The notes under the pieces are model-generated. The model did not search any database. It had not been told where the DNA came from and worked only from the letters and a program-made list of their open reading frames with translations. 64,000 nt of DNA from Acidobacteriota bacterium (lineage in GTDB: Bacteria > Acidobacteriota > Terriglobia > Terriglobales > Acidobacteriaceae), in assembly GCA_023410055.1 (NCBI GenBank), contig JAEYQK010000075.1, forward strand, positions 6,831-70,830, read 5' to 3'. The translations under genes were made by a program, and so were the position numbers. Below, one piece after another: positions 8,022-14,803 of the stretch; the stretch's first letter is position 1, and the number at the start of each line of letters is the position of its first letter.

Positions 8022-8372
8022 ATGGTCCATAAAAAGTGGTTCCTGCAGCCGCGCGATCTTTTGGGACTGACTCCCACCCGTGCCCGAGACCTTATAGCCC
8101 AATGCTTCTACCAATCCGAGCGGGATATCTATCTCGCGTCGCAACGGGCACAGGGGCACGCCCCCAGTGACGAGCAAATCCGCAAGATGGTCGACGGGAC
8201 CGTTCGCCGGGCTTTCCTGGACACCGAACACGACTACGATCACCCCTCGAAGGAAGCACTGAAGGATGTAGTGAATGTCTTAATGCGGAAAGCTGCTGCC
8301 TGGAAGACGCCGCCAGAACTCATCGTTCACCACCGCGAAGAACTGGGGCGCCTTATCGCCAGCCTTCCCTGA
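8022..8372 (+). CDS. Conserved-looking hypothetical protein
   Basis: The 116-residue protein is soluble, mostly helical and highly charged, with no signal peptide. Landmarks are VHKKWFLQPRDLLGLTPTRARDLI, a HDYDHPSKEALKDVVNVLMRKAA helix and a C-terminal HHREELGRLI. I do not recognise the family. It is convergent with the AMMECR1 gene, whose stop codon lies one base away, and divergent from tetR across about 110 bases. Coding is supported by codon usage like its neighbours and by a compact, well-formed frame. Confidence 0.65.
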   Translation: MVHKKWFLQPRDLLGLTPTRARDLIAQCFYQSERDIYLASQRAQGHAPSDEQIRKMVDGTVRRAFLDTEHDYDHPSKEALKDVVNVLMRKAAAWKTPPELIVHHREELGRLIASLP

Positions 8373-8373
8373 T

Positions 8374-8967
8374 TCAGCGCAGATCGGGATCGTTCTCGCC
8401 AAAGACTTCGGCGGTAAAAGCCTGGAGTTCGGCGTTCTTGCGCCAACCATCCGGCGGCAGACCAGCTTTCACGCAGGTCTGCTTCAGGAAGGTCTCACGG
8501 TCCCATCCGAGTTCGGCCGGAACCTGCGGCAGGAGCAAACCTCGCCTCGCGCCTTCGGTAACGAGCAATCCATGCACGCCGATAACAACTTCTTCGGGGC
8601 TGATTGGAAACATCGGTGAGAGGACGCTAATGTCTATCTCCAGCAGCCCCGCTTCTTCGCGAGTTACAGGATCGAATCGCGTATCGTCAAAAGCCGCGGC
8701 AGCAGCGGTCTCCGCAACCGTCTGCCAGACCGAGTGCTGAGCGACTATATAGCCGACGCACCCGCGCAGACGCCCGTGCAAATGCAGCGTCGTGAACGCT
8801 CCGCGATGTTGCGCCAGATGCTCGCTCGGCGGCTTGACATCGAGGTCTCGGGCGTCGAGCGACGCCCAGATGGATTCGTGAGCCAGCCTGAGCAGTTGCC
8901 GCCGCTCCTCGTTGCTGTACTCGGGCGCTGGTGCTGAGCCTACCGGATTATCGGCAGCTGCACTCAT
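8374..8967 (-). CDS. amrA: AMMECR1 domain protein (AmmeMemoRadiSam system protein A-like)
   Basis: The 197-residue protein contains the AMMECR1 fold: HRGAFTTLHLHGRLRGCVGY, with the family hallmark LRGCxG at about residues 65-70, then AAFDDTRFDPVTREE and LEIDISVLSPMFPI. The family is often encoded with Memo-type and radical SAM partners; neither is present here. Its biochemical role is unsettled. It begins directly after the pgsA stop codon, so it is probably translated from the same mRNA. The N-terminal 15 residues are low complexity and may be a start overcall. Confidence 0.85.
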   Translation of the reverse strand: MSAAADNPVGSAPAPEYSNEERRQLLRLAHESIWASLDARDLDVKPPSEHLAQHRGAFTTLHLHGRLRGCVGYIVAQHSVWQTVAETAAAAAFDDTRFDPVTREEAGLLEIDISVLSPMFPISPEEVVIGVHGLLVTEGARRGLLLPQVPAELGWDRETFLKQTCVKAGLPPDGWRKNAELQAFTAEVFGENDPDLR

Positions 8968-9657
8968 CTACTCTCCTTGCGGAGGCTGGGTAGGAAGGCT
9001 ATCAACCGGAGCGACGCCGAACTTCTTCGGGCGGCTCAGTATGAAGCTGCGGCGTTTGCGACGGCGTGTACTCGACTTGTCTATCTTGGCCCAGAAAGCA
9101 GCAAAGTAGTCCGCTGCCGAGATTAATGACACCGAAACCATGAACCAGACTGCCATCACGGCGACCAGGTGAACACCAATAACAACTCTGCCGCCGAACA
9201 AGTCCCACTTGTACCATTTGTGCGCCAGAATAGCGGCCACGACGGCGACAATCTGCACCACCATCTTCAGCTTGCCCAGATCACTGGCCTCGATCGTAAA
9301 GCCTTCCGAAGCGGCGATTGCGCGCAGTCCATTGACCAGAAACTCACGGCCGATCACGATGACCGCAACCCAAGCGGGAACCACAGCGGGATTGAACTGC
9401 ACCAGCGCAACGAACGCCGCAGTCACCATCAGCTTGTCTGCCAGCGGATCGAGCAACATTCCCAAGGTCGTGATCTGGCCCCGCTTACGAGCGATATAGC
9501 CGTCAATGCCATCGGTGATCGACGCCGCGATAAACAGCGCTGCTGCCAGAAGCTCACGCCGCCCATCCGTGCCGTGGAACAGGCGACTGGTGAGAATCCA
9601 TATGAACACCGGAACGCTGAAGATCCGGGTCATCGTGATGTAGTTCGGCAGATTCAC
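8968..9657 (-). CDS. pgsA: CDP-diacylglycerol-glycerol-3-phosphate 3-phosphatidyltransferase
   Basis: The 229-residue integral membrane enzyme carries the CDP-alcohol phosphotransferase signature: TDGIDGYIARKRGQ followed by TTLGMLLDPLADKL, giving the DxxDGxxAR...GxxxDxxxD pattern. It makes phosphatidylglycerol phosphate from CDP-diacylglycerol and glycerol 3-phosphate, the first step towards phosphatidylglycerol and cardiolipin. Several hydrophobic helices follow. The C-terminal tail, rich in Lys and Arg (STRRRKRRS), is longer than usual. The start is a GTG at 9657 beginning VNLPNYITMTRIF, as in the family. It is followed directly by the AMMECR1 gene. Confidence 0.93.
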   Translation of the reverse strand: MNLPNYITMTRIFSVPVFIWILTSRLFHGTDGRRELLAAALFIAASITDGIDGYIARKRGQITTLGMLLDPLADKLMVTAAFVALVQFNPAVVPAWVAVIVIGREFLVNGLRAIAASEGFTIEASDLGKLKMVVQIVAVVAAILAHKWYKWDLFGGRVVIGVHLVAVMAVWFMVSVSLISAADYFAAFWAKIDKSSTRRRKRRSFILSRPKKFGVAPVDSLPTQPPQGE

Positions 9658-9784
9658 GGGAATTTAGACGCTATTCGTCCCGAACGAGTGGGACCATGAA
9701 CAATTGATTATCCTCCACTGATTCAATGGAAATCAATGAAACTCATACTTTATCGGCCATCGCGTCTTCGAACCATCGCGCGGT

Positions 9785-9973
9785 ATTGTGGCCCACTCAA
9801 GCTGATTTTGCTTGAGTGGGTGTCACGACAACTCCCGCAAGTCCCCTGGTGCCCCGTTCAAGCTCGATGTTGCATTGTGGCCCACTCAAGCTGACTTTGC
9901 TTGAGTGGGTGTCACGACAACTCCCGCAAGTCCCCTGGTGCCCCGTTCAAGCCCGCCGTTGGCTTGAGCGGGG
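9785..9973. repeat. Two-hairpin dispersed repeat, tandem copies 2 and 3
   Basis: Two near-identical units begin ATTGTGGCCCACTCAAGC at 9785 and 9874, an 89-base period. Each has the hairpin CCCACTCAAGC/GCTTGAGTGGG, a conserved linker (CACGACAACTCCCGCAAG) and the left arm CCCCGTTCAAGC. Only the second unit keeps the full second hairpin (GGCTTGAGCGGGG at 9961-9973); the first ends in a degraded AAGCTCGATGTTGC. This element fills much of the gene-free stretch 9658-10149; I see nothing else clear there. Confidence 0.85.
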
Positions 9974-10149
9974 CGAGAATCTCGCCACTATCGACTCCCT
10001 CGCCGCACACACGAATGACACCTGGAGCATAGGCGCTTCCATCAAAAACCAAACACAAGCTCGAGAAAATTTCCAGATTCAGAACAAGCAAACGGAAACC
10101 GCGTCACCCGAACCGAAACGGTACGTCGCTGGGCTCGATCTCTCCCCTC

Positions 10150-10179
10150 TTGCGTTTTCGCTTTTTCTTCGCCTATAAT
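10150..10179 (+). promoter_or_regulatory. Sigma-70-like promoter of the GyrI-like gene
   Basis: TTGCGT (10150-10155) and TATAAT (10174-10179) are separated by 18 bases. The spacer contains the 19-nt block shared with 164-182. The predicted start of transcription would leave a leader of about 35-40 bases before the ATG at 10224. Confidence 0.6.
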
Positions 10180-10223
10180 CTGCTGCGGCCCCAAGAATGA
10201 ACAGAAGAAAGGATCGTTTCACG

Positions 10224-10724
10224 ATGACTTCAGATCAACCGCTGCACACCATCCAGTTTGGCCCATACCGCGCTCTTGGCATGAGCTACATAGGCAAGAA
10301 CCAGAACCAGGAAATACGCGCGTTGTGGGAGCAGTTCCTGCCCCGCCTGTGCAGTGACCTCGCGCCCTTGATGCGTGGAGGATGTGTAGGCGTGTGCCGC
10401 TGCGTCCCGGGCAAATCCGATGGCACATTCGAATACGTCGCTGCCCTGCTGGCCAGTCCCGAAGCAACTGTCCCCGAGGGATTAGTCGCCGTAGACATTC
10501 CGCAAGGCGAATACGCCGCATTCAACGTACCCGGACTCGACCAGTGCATGGCGGCCTGGCAATCGAGCGCAGCACAATTAACGGCCTCAGAAGAATTCTC
10601 CGCCTACTGCGGAACTGAGGGATGTGACTGCGCAACCCATCCTTCGTTCGAGTTCTACCCGCCGGACTATCGGGGCTGCGGACCTTTCTCGCTTTACATG
10701 CCCGTAAAACGCAAATCGGCCTAA
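10224..10724 (+). CDS. GyrI-like / AraC effector-binding domain protein
   Basis: The 166-residue protein matches the stand-alone GyrI-like small-molecule-binding fold: FGPYRALGMSYIGKNQNQEI at the start, a central VGVCRCVPGKSDGTFEYVAALLA, then PEGLVAVDIPQGEYAAFNVPG, and EFYPPDYRGCGPFSLYMPV at the end. Such domains bind amphipathic ligands, or hydrolyse some of them, and often protect against toxic compounds. Cysteines are unusually frequent (CVGVCRC; CGTEGCDCA), which may reflect metal or redox chemistry. The ATG at 10224 has GAAAGGA upstream and is preferred over 10197. Confidence 0.75.
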   Translation: MTSDQPLHTIQFGPYRALGMSYIGKNQNQEIRALWEQFLPRLCSDLAPLMRGGCVGVCRCVPGKSDGTFEYVAALLASPEATVPEGLVAVDIPQGEYAAFNVPGLDQCMAAWQSSAAQLTASEEFSAYCGTEGCDCATHPSFEFYPPDYRGCGPFSLYMPVKRKSA

Positions 10725-10751
10725 CCTCCGCACGCGCATCCCTTACGATAC

Positions 10752-10810
10752 ACGGGGTGCCGCTTACGAAAAACGGGGTGCCGCACCCTTCCCCTTCCGG
10801 GGAGGGTGCG
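10752..10810. repeat. Direct repeat plus GCACCCT-type hairpin
   Basis: ACGGGGTGCCGC occurs twice, at about 10753 and 10774, 21 bases apart. The second copy runs into a strong hairpin, CGCACCCTTCCCC (10782-10794) with GGGGAGGGTGCG (10799-10810) and a TTCC loop. It resembles the stem at 724-758. It may end the GyrI-like transcript. Confidence 0.6.
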
Positions 10811-10937
10811 CCTCGACCCAGCATTGAACGCCACTCTCCCGTAGCGTACCCGTCCTTCAGAGACTGCAAGACTGGGGAAGGGCGCCGCTTTAGCGGTGCC
10901 GCAACTTGTTGTGCATTGCAGTAACGAAAATAACTCC

Positions 10938-11035
10938 GGTGGCCCACTCAAGCTGATTTTGCTTGAGTGGGTGCCACGACAACTTCCGCTAGTCCCCTGG
11001 TGCCCCGTTCAAGCCCGATGTTATATTGTGGCATC
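10938..11035. repeat. Two-hairpin dispersed repeat, copy 4
   Basis: It starts GGTGGCCCACTCAAGC, forms the CCCACTCAAGC/GCTTGAGTGGG hairpin and continues through the conserved linker to CCCCGTTCAAGCCCGATG. The right arm of the second hairpin is lost, as in copy 2. It ends about 20 bases before the second DinB-like gene, so it lies in that gene's leader. The stretch 10725-11056 holds this and the preceding hairpin only. Confidence 0.85.
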
Positions 11036-11056
11036 TAGAACCACTGAGGATCTCAC

Positions 11057-11524
11057 ATGAATACCCGAGAGTCGTTGCTTCATTCGCTGAGTTATGATCT
11101 CTGGGCCAATTTGGAATCTCTGCGATCAGTAGAAGCCGCAGTCAATGCGCCGGAGCGAGCGATCGCTGTCATCGCTCACATTCCGGCCGCTCAAAGAGTC
11201 TGGCTGGAGCGGGCCCGAAGTACGGGAAAATCTGCGACGCCGTGGCCTCGCTGGGCTCTGGCGGAAACGGAGCGTGAAATCAGGACAATCGCCAGCGAAT
11301 GGCGCGAGTTGCTCACGTCGACCGATCTCGCGAGCAAGATATCCTACGCGAATTCCAAAGGCGAGCGCTTTGAGAACACGGTTGAGGAAGCCATCACCCA
11401 CATCTTCCTGCACTCCGCCTACCATCGTGGTCAGATTGCGACACTGCTAAGAACATCCGGTTCCATACCAGCCCAGACCGACTACATTCATTATGTGAGG
11501 GCAGTGCATCCTGCCGCCGCATAG
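11057..11524 (+). CDS. DinB family protein, second copy
   Basis: The 155-residue protein has the DinB helical-bundle layout: SLSYDLWANLESLRSVEAA at the start, VIAHIPAAQRVWLERAR with a candidate metal histidine, and the C-terminal HIFLHSAYHRGQIATLLR motif with the final ligands. The start has AGGA seven bases upstream. It is only distantly similar to the DinB gene at 203, so recent duplication is unlikely. The substrate is unknown. Confidence 0.85.
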   Translation: MNTRESLLHSLSYDLWANLESLRSVEAAVNAPERAIAVIAHIPAAQRVWLERARSTGKSATPWPRWALAETEREIRTIASEWRELLTSTDLASKISYANSKGERFENTVEEAITHIFLHSAYHRGQIATLLRTSGSIPAQTDYIHYVRAVHPAAA

Positions 11525-11616
11525 GTCACCTCTCCCAAATCTCCGCCATCCCGACCGGAGCAAAGCGGAGTGGAGGAACCTGCATTTGACTTCGTTCGCA
11601 GCAACAAGATACTTCG

Positions 11617-11712
11617 GTGGCCCACACAAGCCGGTTTCGCTTGTGTGGGTTTAATCAGACACACGCTATCCGAACTGCCCCACACGAGCAAAACCGGCTC
11701 GTATGGGCCACC
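11617..11712. repeat. Divergent two-hairpin element bounded by GGTGGCCCA/TGGGCCACC
   Basis: Hairpin one is CCCACACAAGC (11621-11631) with GCTTGTGTGGG (11639-11649). Hairpin two is CCCACACGAGC (11679-11689) with GCTCGTATGGG (11697-11707). The ends, GGTGGCCCA and TGGGCCACC, are also inverted repeats, so the whole element is symmetric. It lies between convergent genes. It shares architecture but not exact sequence with the repeats at 1549, 9785 and 10938. Confidence 0.75.
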
Positions 11713-11765
11713 AGCCAGCCACATCTTCCCGGTTTGCCAAATCAGCTTTTGCGGATCTGCTAACA

Positions 11766-12491
11766 CTAAGCCTGAGTCGGAGACAACTTCCTTGCCCGAC
11801 CGCCCGTCCTTATCCACCAAATACCAAGTAGAAATGCAAGGACTGTTTGCAGTGCCCACAGGACTGATGCCGCCAAGGCAAAGTACCATGCGCTCAATGG
11901 AGAGTCTCCAAGCGCCGAAAGAAATCTTAGCGCGATGTTACCGCTCACGAGTACAGCCATCACAATCGCAAATGCCCCAGGCAAGTTCCGTACGTACAGA
12001 AGTCGCGTAGCTTTGTCGGTGTAAGGGGTCCAGGTGAGCCCACAATTCGAGCAGCGACACTCCTTAGGCATGTGGGATTGCAGCACACGCCGCAATGCAT
12101 AGGAAAACGAGAAATCACCGAGGAGGGCAACTCCCACAATCGCGGTCTGGAGGAGACTCGCTAAGGCGATCACAGATACAAATGACCACGGCCACTGGAA
12201 TGCAAGCGACGCTCTCCAGAGTTCAAAAGGGATGCGACTCCATCTGGGCAAAGTGAACATGAACACAGAGAAGCAAGCTGCGTATACAAGACGGCCCCAT
12301 TGCTTGCGTAACAGTCGCGGGAAGGCTATCACAATCGCGAGTAGCACCTGCCTCCAGTACCATGCGCGGGAACCTCGTTCTTGGAAGCTTTCCACCAGGT
12401 CCCCTGAAAGGGAGGTATCGACCACGGAGGCGAATTGGTTCAGTAGCCACGTGGCTAGCCGGGGCGGTTCCAATAATTCAGCCCTGCTCAT
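11766..12491 (-). CDS. Membrane protein with permease-prefix-like N-terminus
   Basis: The 241-residue protein opens with PPRLATWLLNQFASVV, then SLSGDLVESFQERGSRAWYWRQVLLAI. This matches the 'permease prefix domain 2' seen in front of MacB-type permeases of Acidobacteriota. No MacB/FtsX permease domain follows. Instead there are about five hydrophobic segments and a CRCSNCGLTWTPY cysteine pair between segments three and four. It overlaps the PadR gene by four bases and is certainly co-transcribed. It may be a shortened relative of the duplicated orphan permeases; the function is unknown. Confidence 0.75.
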   Translation of the reverse strand: MSRAELLEPPRLATWLLNQFASVVDTSLSGDLVESFQERGSRAWYWRQVLLAIVIAFPRLLRKQWGRLVYAACFSVFMFTLPRWSRIPFELWRASLAFQWPWSFVSVIALASLLQTAIVGVALLGDFSFSYALRRVLQSHMPKECRCSNCGLTWTPYTDKATRLLYVRNLPGAFAIVMAVLVSGNIALRFLSALGDSPLSAWYFALAASVLWALQTVLAFLLGIWWIRTGGRARKLSPTQA

Positions 12492-12823
12492 AGTTTCCCT
12501 CCTTCAAGCTCAGGTATTCCTCCCCATAGGTTCATAAGCGCTCGTCGCGTCTCACGTACCTCCTGCATTCCACTCTTCGTAATGCGGAAGTATCGCTTGG
12601 CTCGACCACCACGCTCTGCTGTCGGCTCACCTAATCTGGAGGCTACAAAACCCTTTTGTTCAAGCCGCTCCAGTGCCGCATAGATGCTGCCCAACTTCGC
12701 CTCGCGCCCGGTTTGTTTCTCGATTTCATAAGCGATCGGGACTCCGTACGCATCATCTCCAAGGCGCAACAATACCAACATGACAATCAGTTCAAAATCC
12801 GAAATGCGGTTAGCGGCACCCAT
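12488..12823 (-). CDS. PadR family transcriptional regulator
   Basis: The 111-residue protein is a small winged-helix PadR regulator: FELIVMLVLLRLGDDAYGVPIAYEIEKQTG, then GSIYAALERLEQKGFVASRLGEPT and RGGRAKRYFRITKSGMQ. All family landmarks (the AYG helix, the GSIYAAL recognition helix, the GRAKRYF wing) are present. In Acidobacteriota such PadR genes often precede permease-prefix proteins, as here. It probably represses its own two-gene operon. The start is the ATG at 12823. Confidence 0.9.
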   Translation of the reverse strand: MGAANRISDFELIVMLVLLRLGDDAYGVPIAYEIEKQTGREAKLGSIYAALERLEQKGFVASRLGEPTAERGGRAKRYFRITKSGMQEVRETRRALMNLWGGIPELEGGKL

Positions 12824-13214
12824 TTCTTCAATGATAATGAATAAATTGCCAAGTTACAAACATCAATTTGCTAAACAGTTCGTTCCCTTCGATCCCGCCC
12901 ACCACAATCGGTGACAGAGAGTTCCTGCTGCCGGAAACAGTGTTGCCGCCCTGTTCCGGTGCGTCTCGAACCAGATTCGGCTCGGGAGAGGAGGAGCATC
13001 ATTAACGCACGGAACTAACCAACAAAGGGTCGACACGCTCCTGCCGCGAAGTCAAACATAGAGTTGATTGAAGGCGCGATGAAAGCCGTTGTTTGGAAGC
13101 ACGTGTCAAAGCGCGTCGCTTTCCCGATTGCGGGAACCATTGTGTTGATGCAGGTCCATCTTCTACCATTGCGAGTACCTCAAGAGCCTAGCTCAGTTGT
13201 CCAAGGATCGGTTC
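12824..13214. other. Gene-free region with one imperfect hairpin
   Basis: This region separates divergent padR and the nucleotidase gene. The left part is AT-rich and probably carries the padR promoter. CCGGAAACAG (12931-12940) pairs with CTGTTCCGG (12951-12959) with one bulged base. Short frames are present but lack a ribosome binding site or recognisable protein, and I do not call them. Confidence 0.4.
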
Positions 13215-14693
13215 ATGAAAACTCGCGTTCGCGCTACCGCTTTCATCGCTGTTGTCTTGTTCGCCTGCCTGTGTGCGGCGCAGACGGTATCGTTCACTAT
13301 CGTTCACGTTAACGACGTTCATGACATCGCTCCCGGTTCGAGCAGCAACGGAGGCGGAATGGCGAGGCTGGCGACGCTGAAGAAGCAGCTTCAGCGCGAG
13401 AATCCAAACACGTTTCTGATTCTCGCTGGGGACTACTTCAGCCCATCGGCCATCGCGAGTGCGAAGGTCGATGGCAAGCGCTTGGCAGGCAGGCATATGG
13501 TCGATCTGATGAATCATGTCGGACTCGACTATTTGACATTCGGCAACCACGAGTTCGATCTGTCGGAGAACGAATTCAAGGAGCGCATGTCGGAGGTCCA
13601 CGCCAAGTGGGCCTCCGCAAATGTGCGCGACGCGGCGGGACAGCCGTGGCCCGGCGTTCCAGACCATCAGATATTCACGGTCAAGGACCGTAAGGGTAAT
13701 TCGATCAAGGTCGGTATTTTCGGCGTGACGATCAACAGCAATAAAGCTTCGTACGTAAGCTATCTGGATGCCATGCAGGCGGCGCGCGAGCAGGTGAAGC
13801 TGCTTCGCCCGCAAGTAGACGTGCTGATCGCACTGACGCATGAAGGCTACGAACAGGACCAGCAACTGGTTGCCACACTGCCCGTCGATCTACTGATGGG
13901 CGGGCATGATCACGAGAACATGCAGTACTGGCGCGGGCCGAACATGGTGCCGATGTTCAAGGCAGACGCGAACTTGCGATCTGCTTACGTTCACAAGCTG
14001 CGGTTCGATAAGAAGACGAAGCGGCTAGTGATTGACTCAAAGCTGGTGCCCTTTAATCGAGACATCCCGCAGGACCCGGCGATCGCCAAGCTGGCGGATC
14101 AATGGATGGAACGCGGATTCGCAGCTTTCCGGCAGGCAGGATTCGAACCTAAGGAGCATGTCGCAGATATCCCCACGTTGCTCGACGGGCGCGAGGCGAA
14201 GGTTCGGAACGGTAGCACGAACCTGACCGAGCTGATCGGACGCGCCTTCCTGAGCGAAGTGCCGGGTGCTGACGCGGCCATCTACAACTCAGGGTCTATC
14301 AGGTTCGATGACGTGCTGCCGCCGGGGCCAGTGACTCAGTACGACGTGATCCGGGTGTTGCCGTTCGGCGGTAACGTTGTGGACGTGCAGATCAAAGGCG
14401 ACTTGCTCGAAAAAGTACTGAATGCCGGACGAGCGTCCAAGGGCAAGGGGGGCTGGCTTCAAACGGCTAACACCAGTTTCGACGACGAGACAAGCACGTT
14501 CCGAATCGCCGGAGCACCGCTCGATCGCGAGCGTGTGTATCGCGTTGCAATCACTGACTTCTTAATGCGGGGCGGTGAACTGGGGATGGAGTTCCTTACG
14601 CGCGAAGCACCCGGCGTTATCTCGGCCACTGACAAGCGCGATGTTCGCTTTGCGGTTATCGAAGAACTGAAACGCTTCGCGGCACAGAAATAG
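13215..14693 (+). CDS. Secreted 5'-nucleotidase / UshA-like metallophosphatase
   Basis: The 492-residue protein starts with a signal peptide (MKTRVRATAFIAVVLFACLC, cut near AAQ). The metallophosphatase domain carries HVNDVHD, AGDYFSPS, GNHEFD, THEGY and GHDHE, the standard two-metal ligand motifs. A 5'-nucleotidase C-terminal domain follows (SGSIRFDDVLPPGPVTQYDV and LPFGGNVVDVQIKG). It should hydrolyse nucleotides or related phosphate esters in the periplasm. The ATG at 13215 has AAGGA nine bases upstream and is preferred over a TTG at 13197. It is transcribed alone. Confidence 0.92.
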   Translation: MKTRVRATAFIAVVLFACLCAAQTVSFTIVHVNDVHDIAPGSSSNGGGMARLATLKKQLQRENPNTFLILAGDYFSPSAIASAKVDGKRLAGRHMVDLMNHVGLDYLTFGNHEFDLSENEFKERMSEVHAKWASANVRDAAGQPWPGVPDHQIFTVKDRKGNSIKVGIFGVTINSNKASYVSYLDAMQAAREQVKLLRPQVDVLIALTHEGYEQDQQLVATLPVDLLMGGHDHENMQYWRGPNMVPMFKADANLRSAYVHKLRFDKKTKRLVIDSKLVPFNRDIPQDPAIAKLADQWMERGFAAFRQAGFEPKEHVADIPTLLDGREAKVRNGSTNLTELIGRAFLSEVPGADAAIYNSGSIRFDDVLPPGPVTQYDVIRVLPFGGNVVDVQIKGDLLEKVLNAGRASKGKGGWLQTANTSFDDETSTFRIAGAPLDRERVYRVAITDFLMRGGELGMEFLTREAPGVISATDKRDVRFAVIEELKRFAAQK

Positions 14694-14738
14694 TTTTCTT
14701 AGCAAACAAAAATTTCCGGGCAAGACACCCAAACTTAG

Positions 14739-14762
14739 GTAGCGCCGGACTCCAGTCCGGCA
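14739..14762. repeat. Solitary REP element
   Basis: GTAGC followed by the palindrome GCCGGACT-CC-AGTCCGGC matches the REP units that flank the transposase gene at 32064. It lies 45 bases after the nucleotidase gene and 42 before the end of convergent gdh, where it could also end transcripts. Confidence 0.85.
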
Positions 14763-14803
14763 CCGAGCCATCATCTGCCATGTCTTGCCCGAAACGCTTC
14801 AGC

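Noticed and set aside
9785..9973. CRISPR or attachment site, suggested by two tandem 89-base repeats
   Set aside because: The repeats consist of hairpins that recur singly elsewhere in the window, with no integrase or cas gene. A dispersed repeat fits better.
13064..13312. An 82-codon frame running into the nucleotidase gene
   Set aside because: It overlaps the nucleotidase signal peptide in a different frame and ends within it; there is no ribosome binding site and no recognisable sequence.
14140..14165. GATTCGAACC, which looks like a tRNA T-loop
   Set aside because: It sits inside the nucleotidase gene in the coding frame (GFEPK). No acceptor stem or anticodon arm can be built around it.
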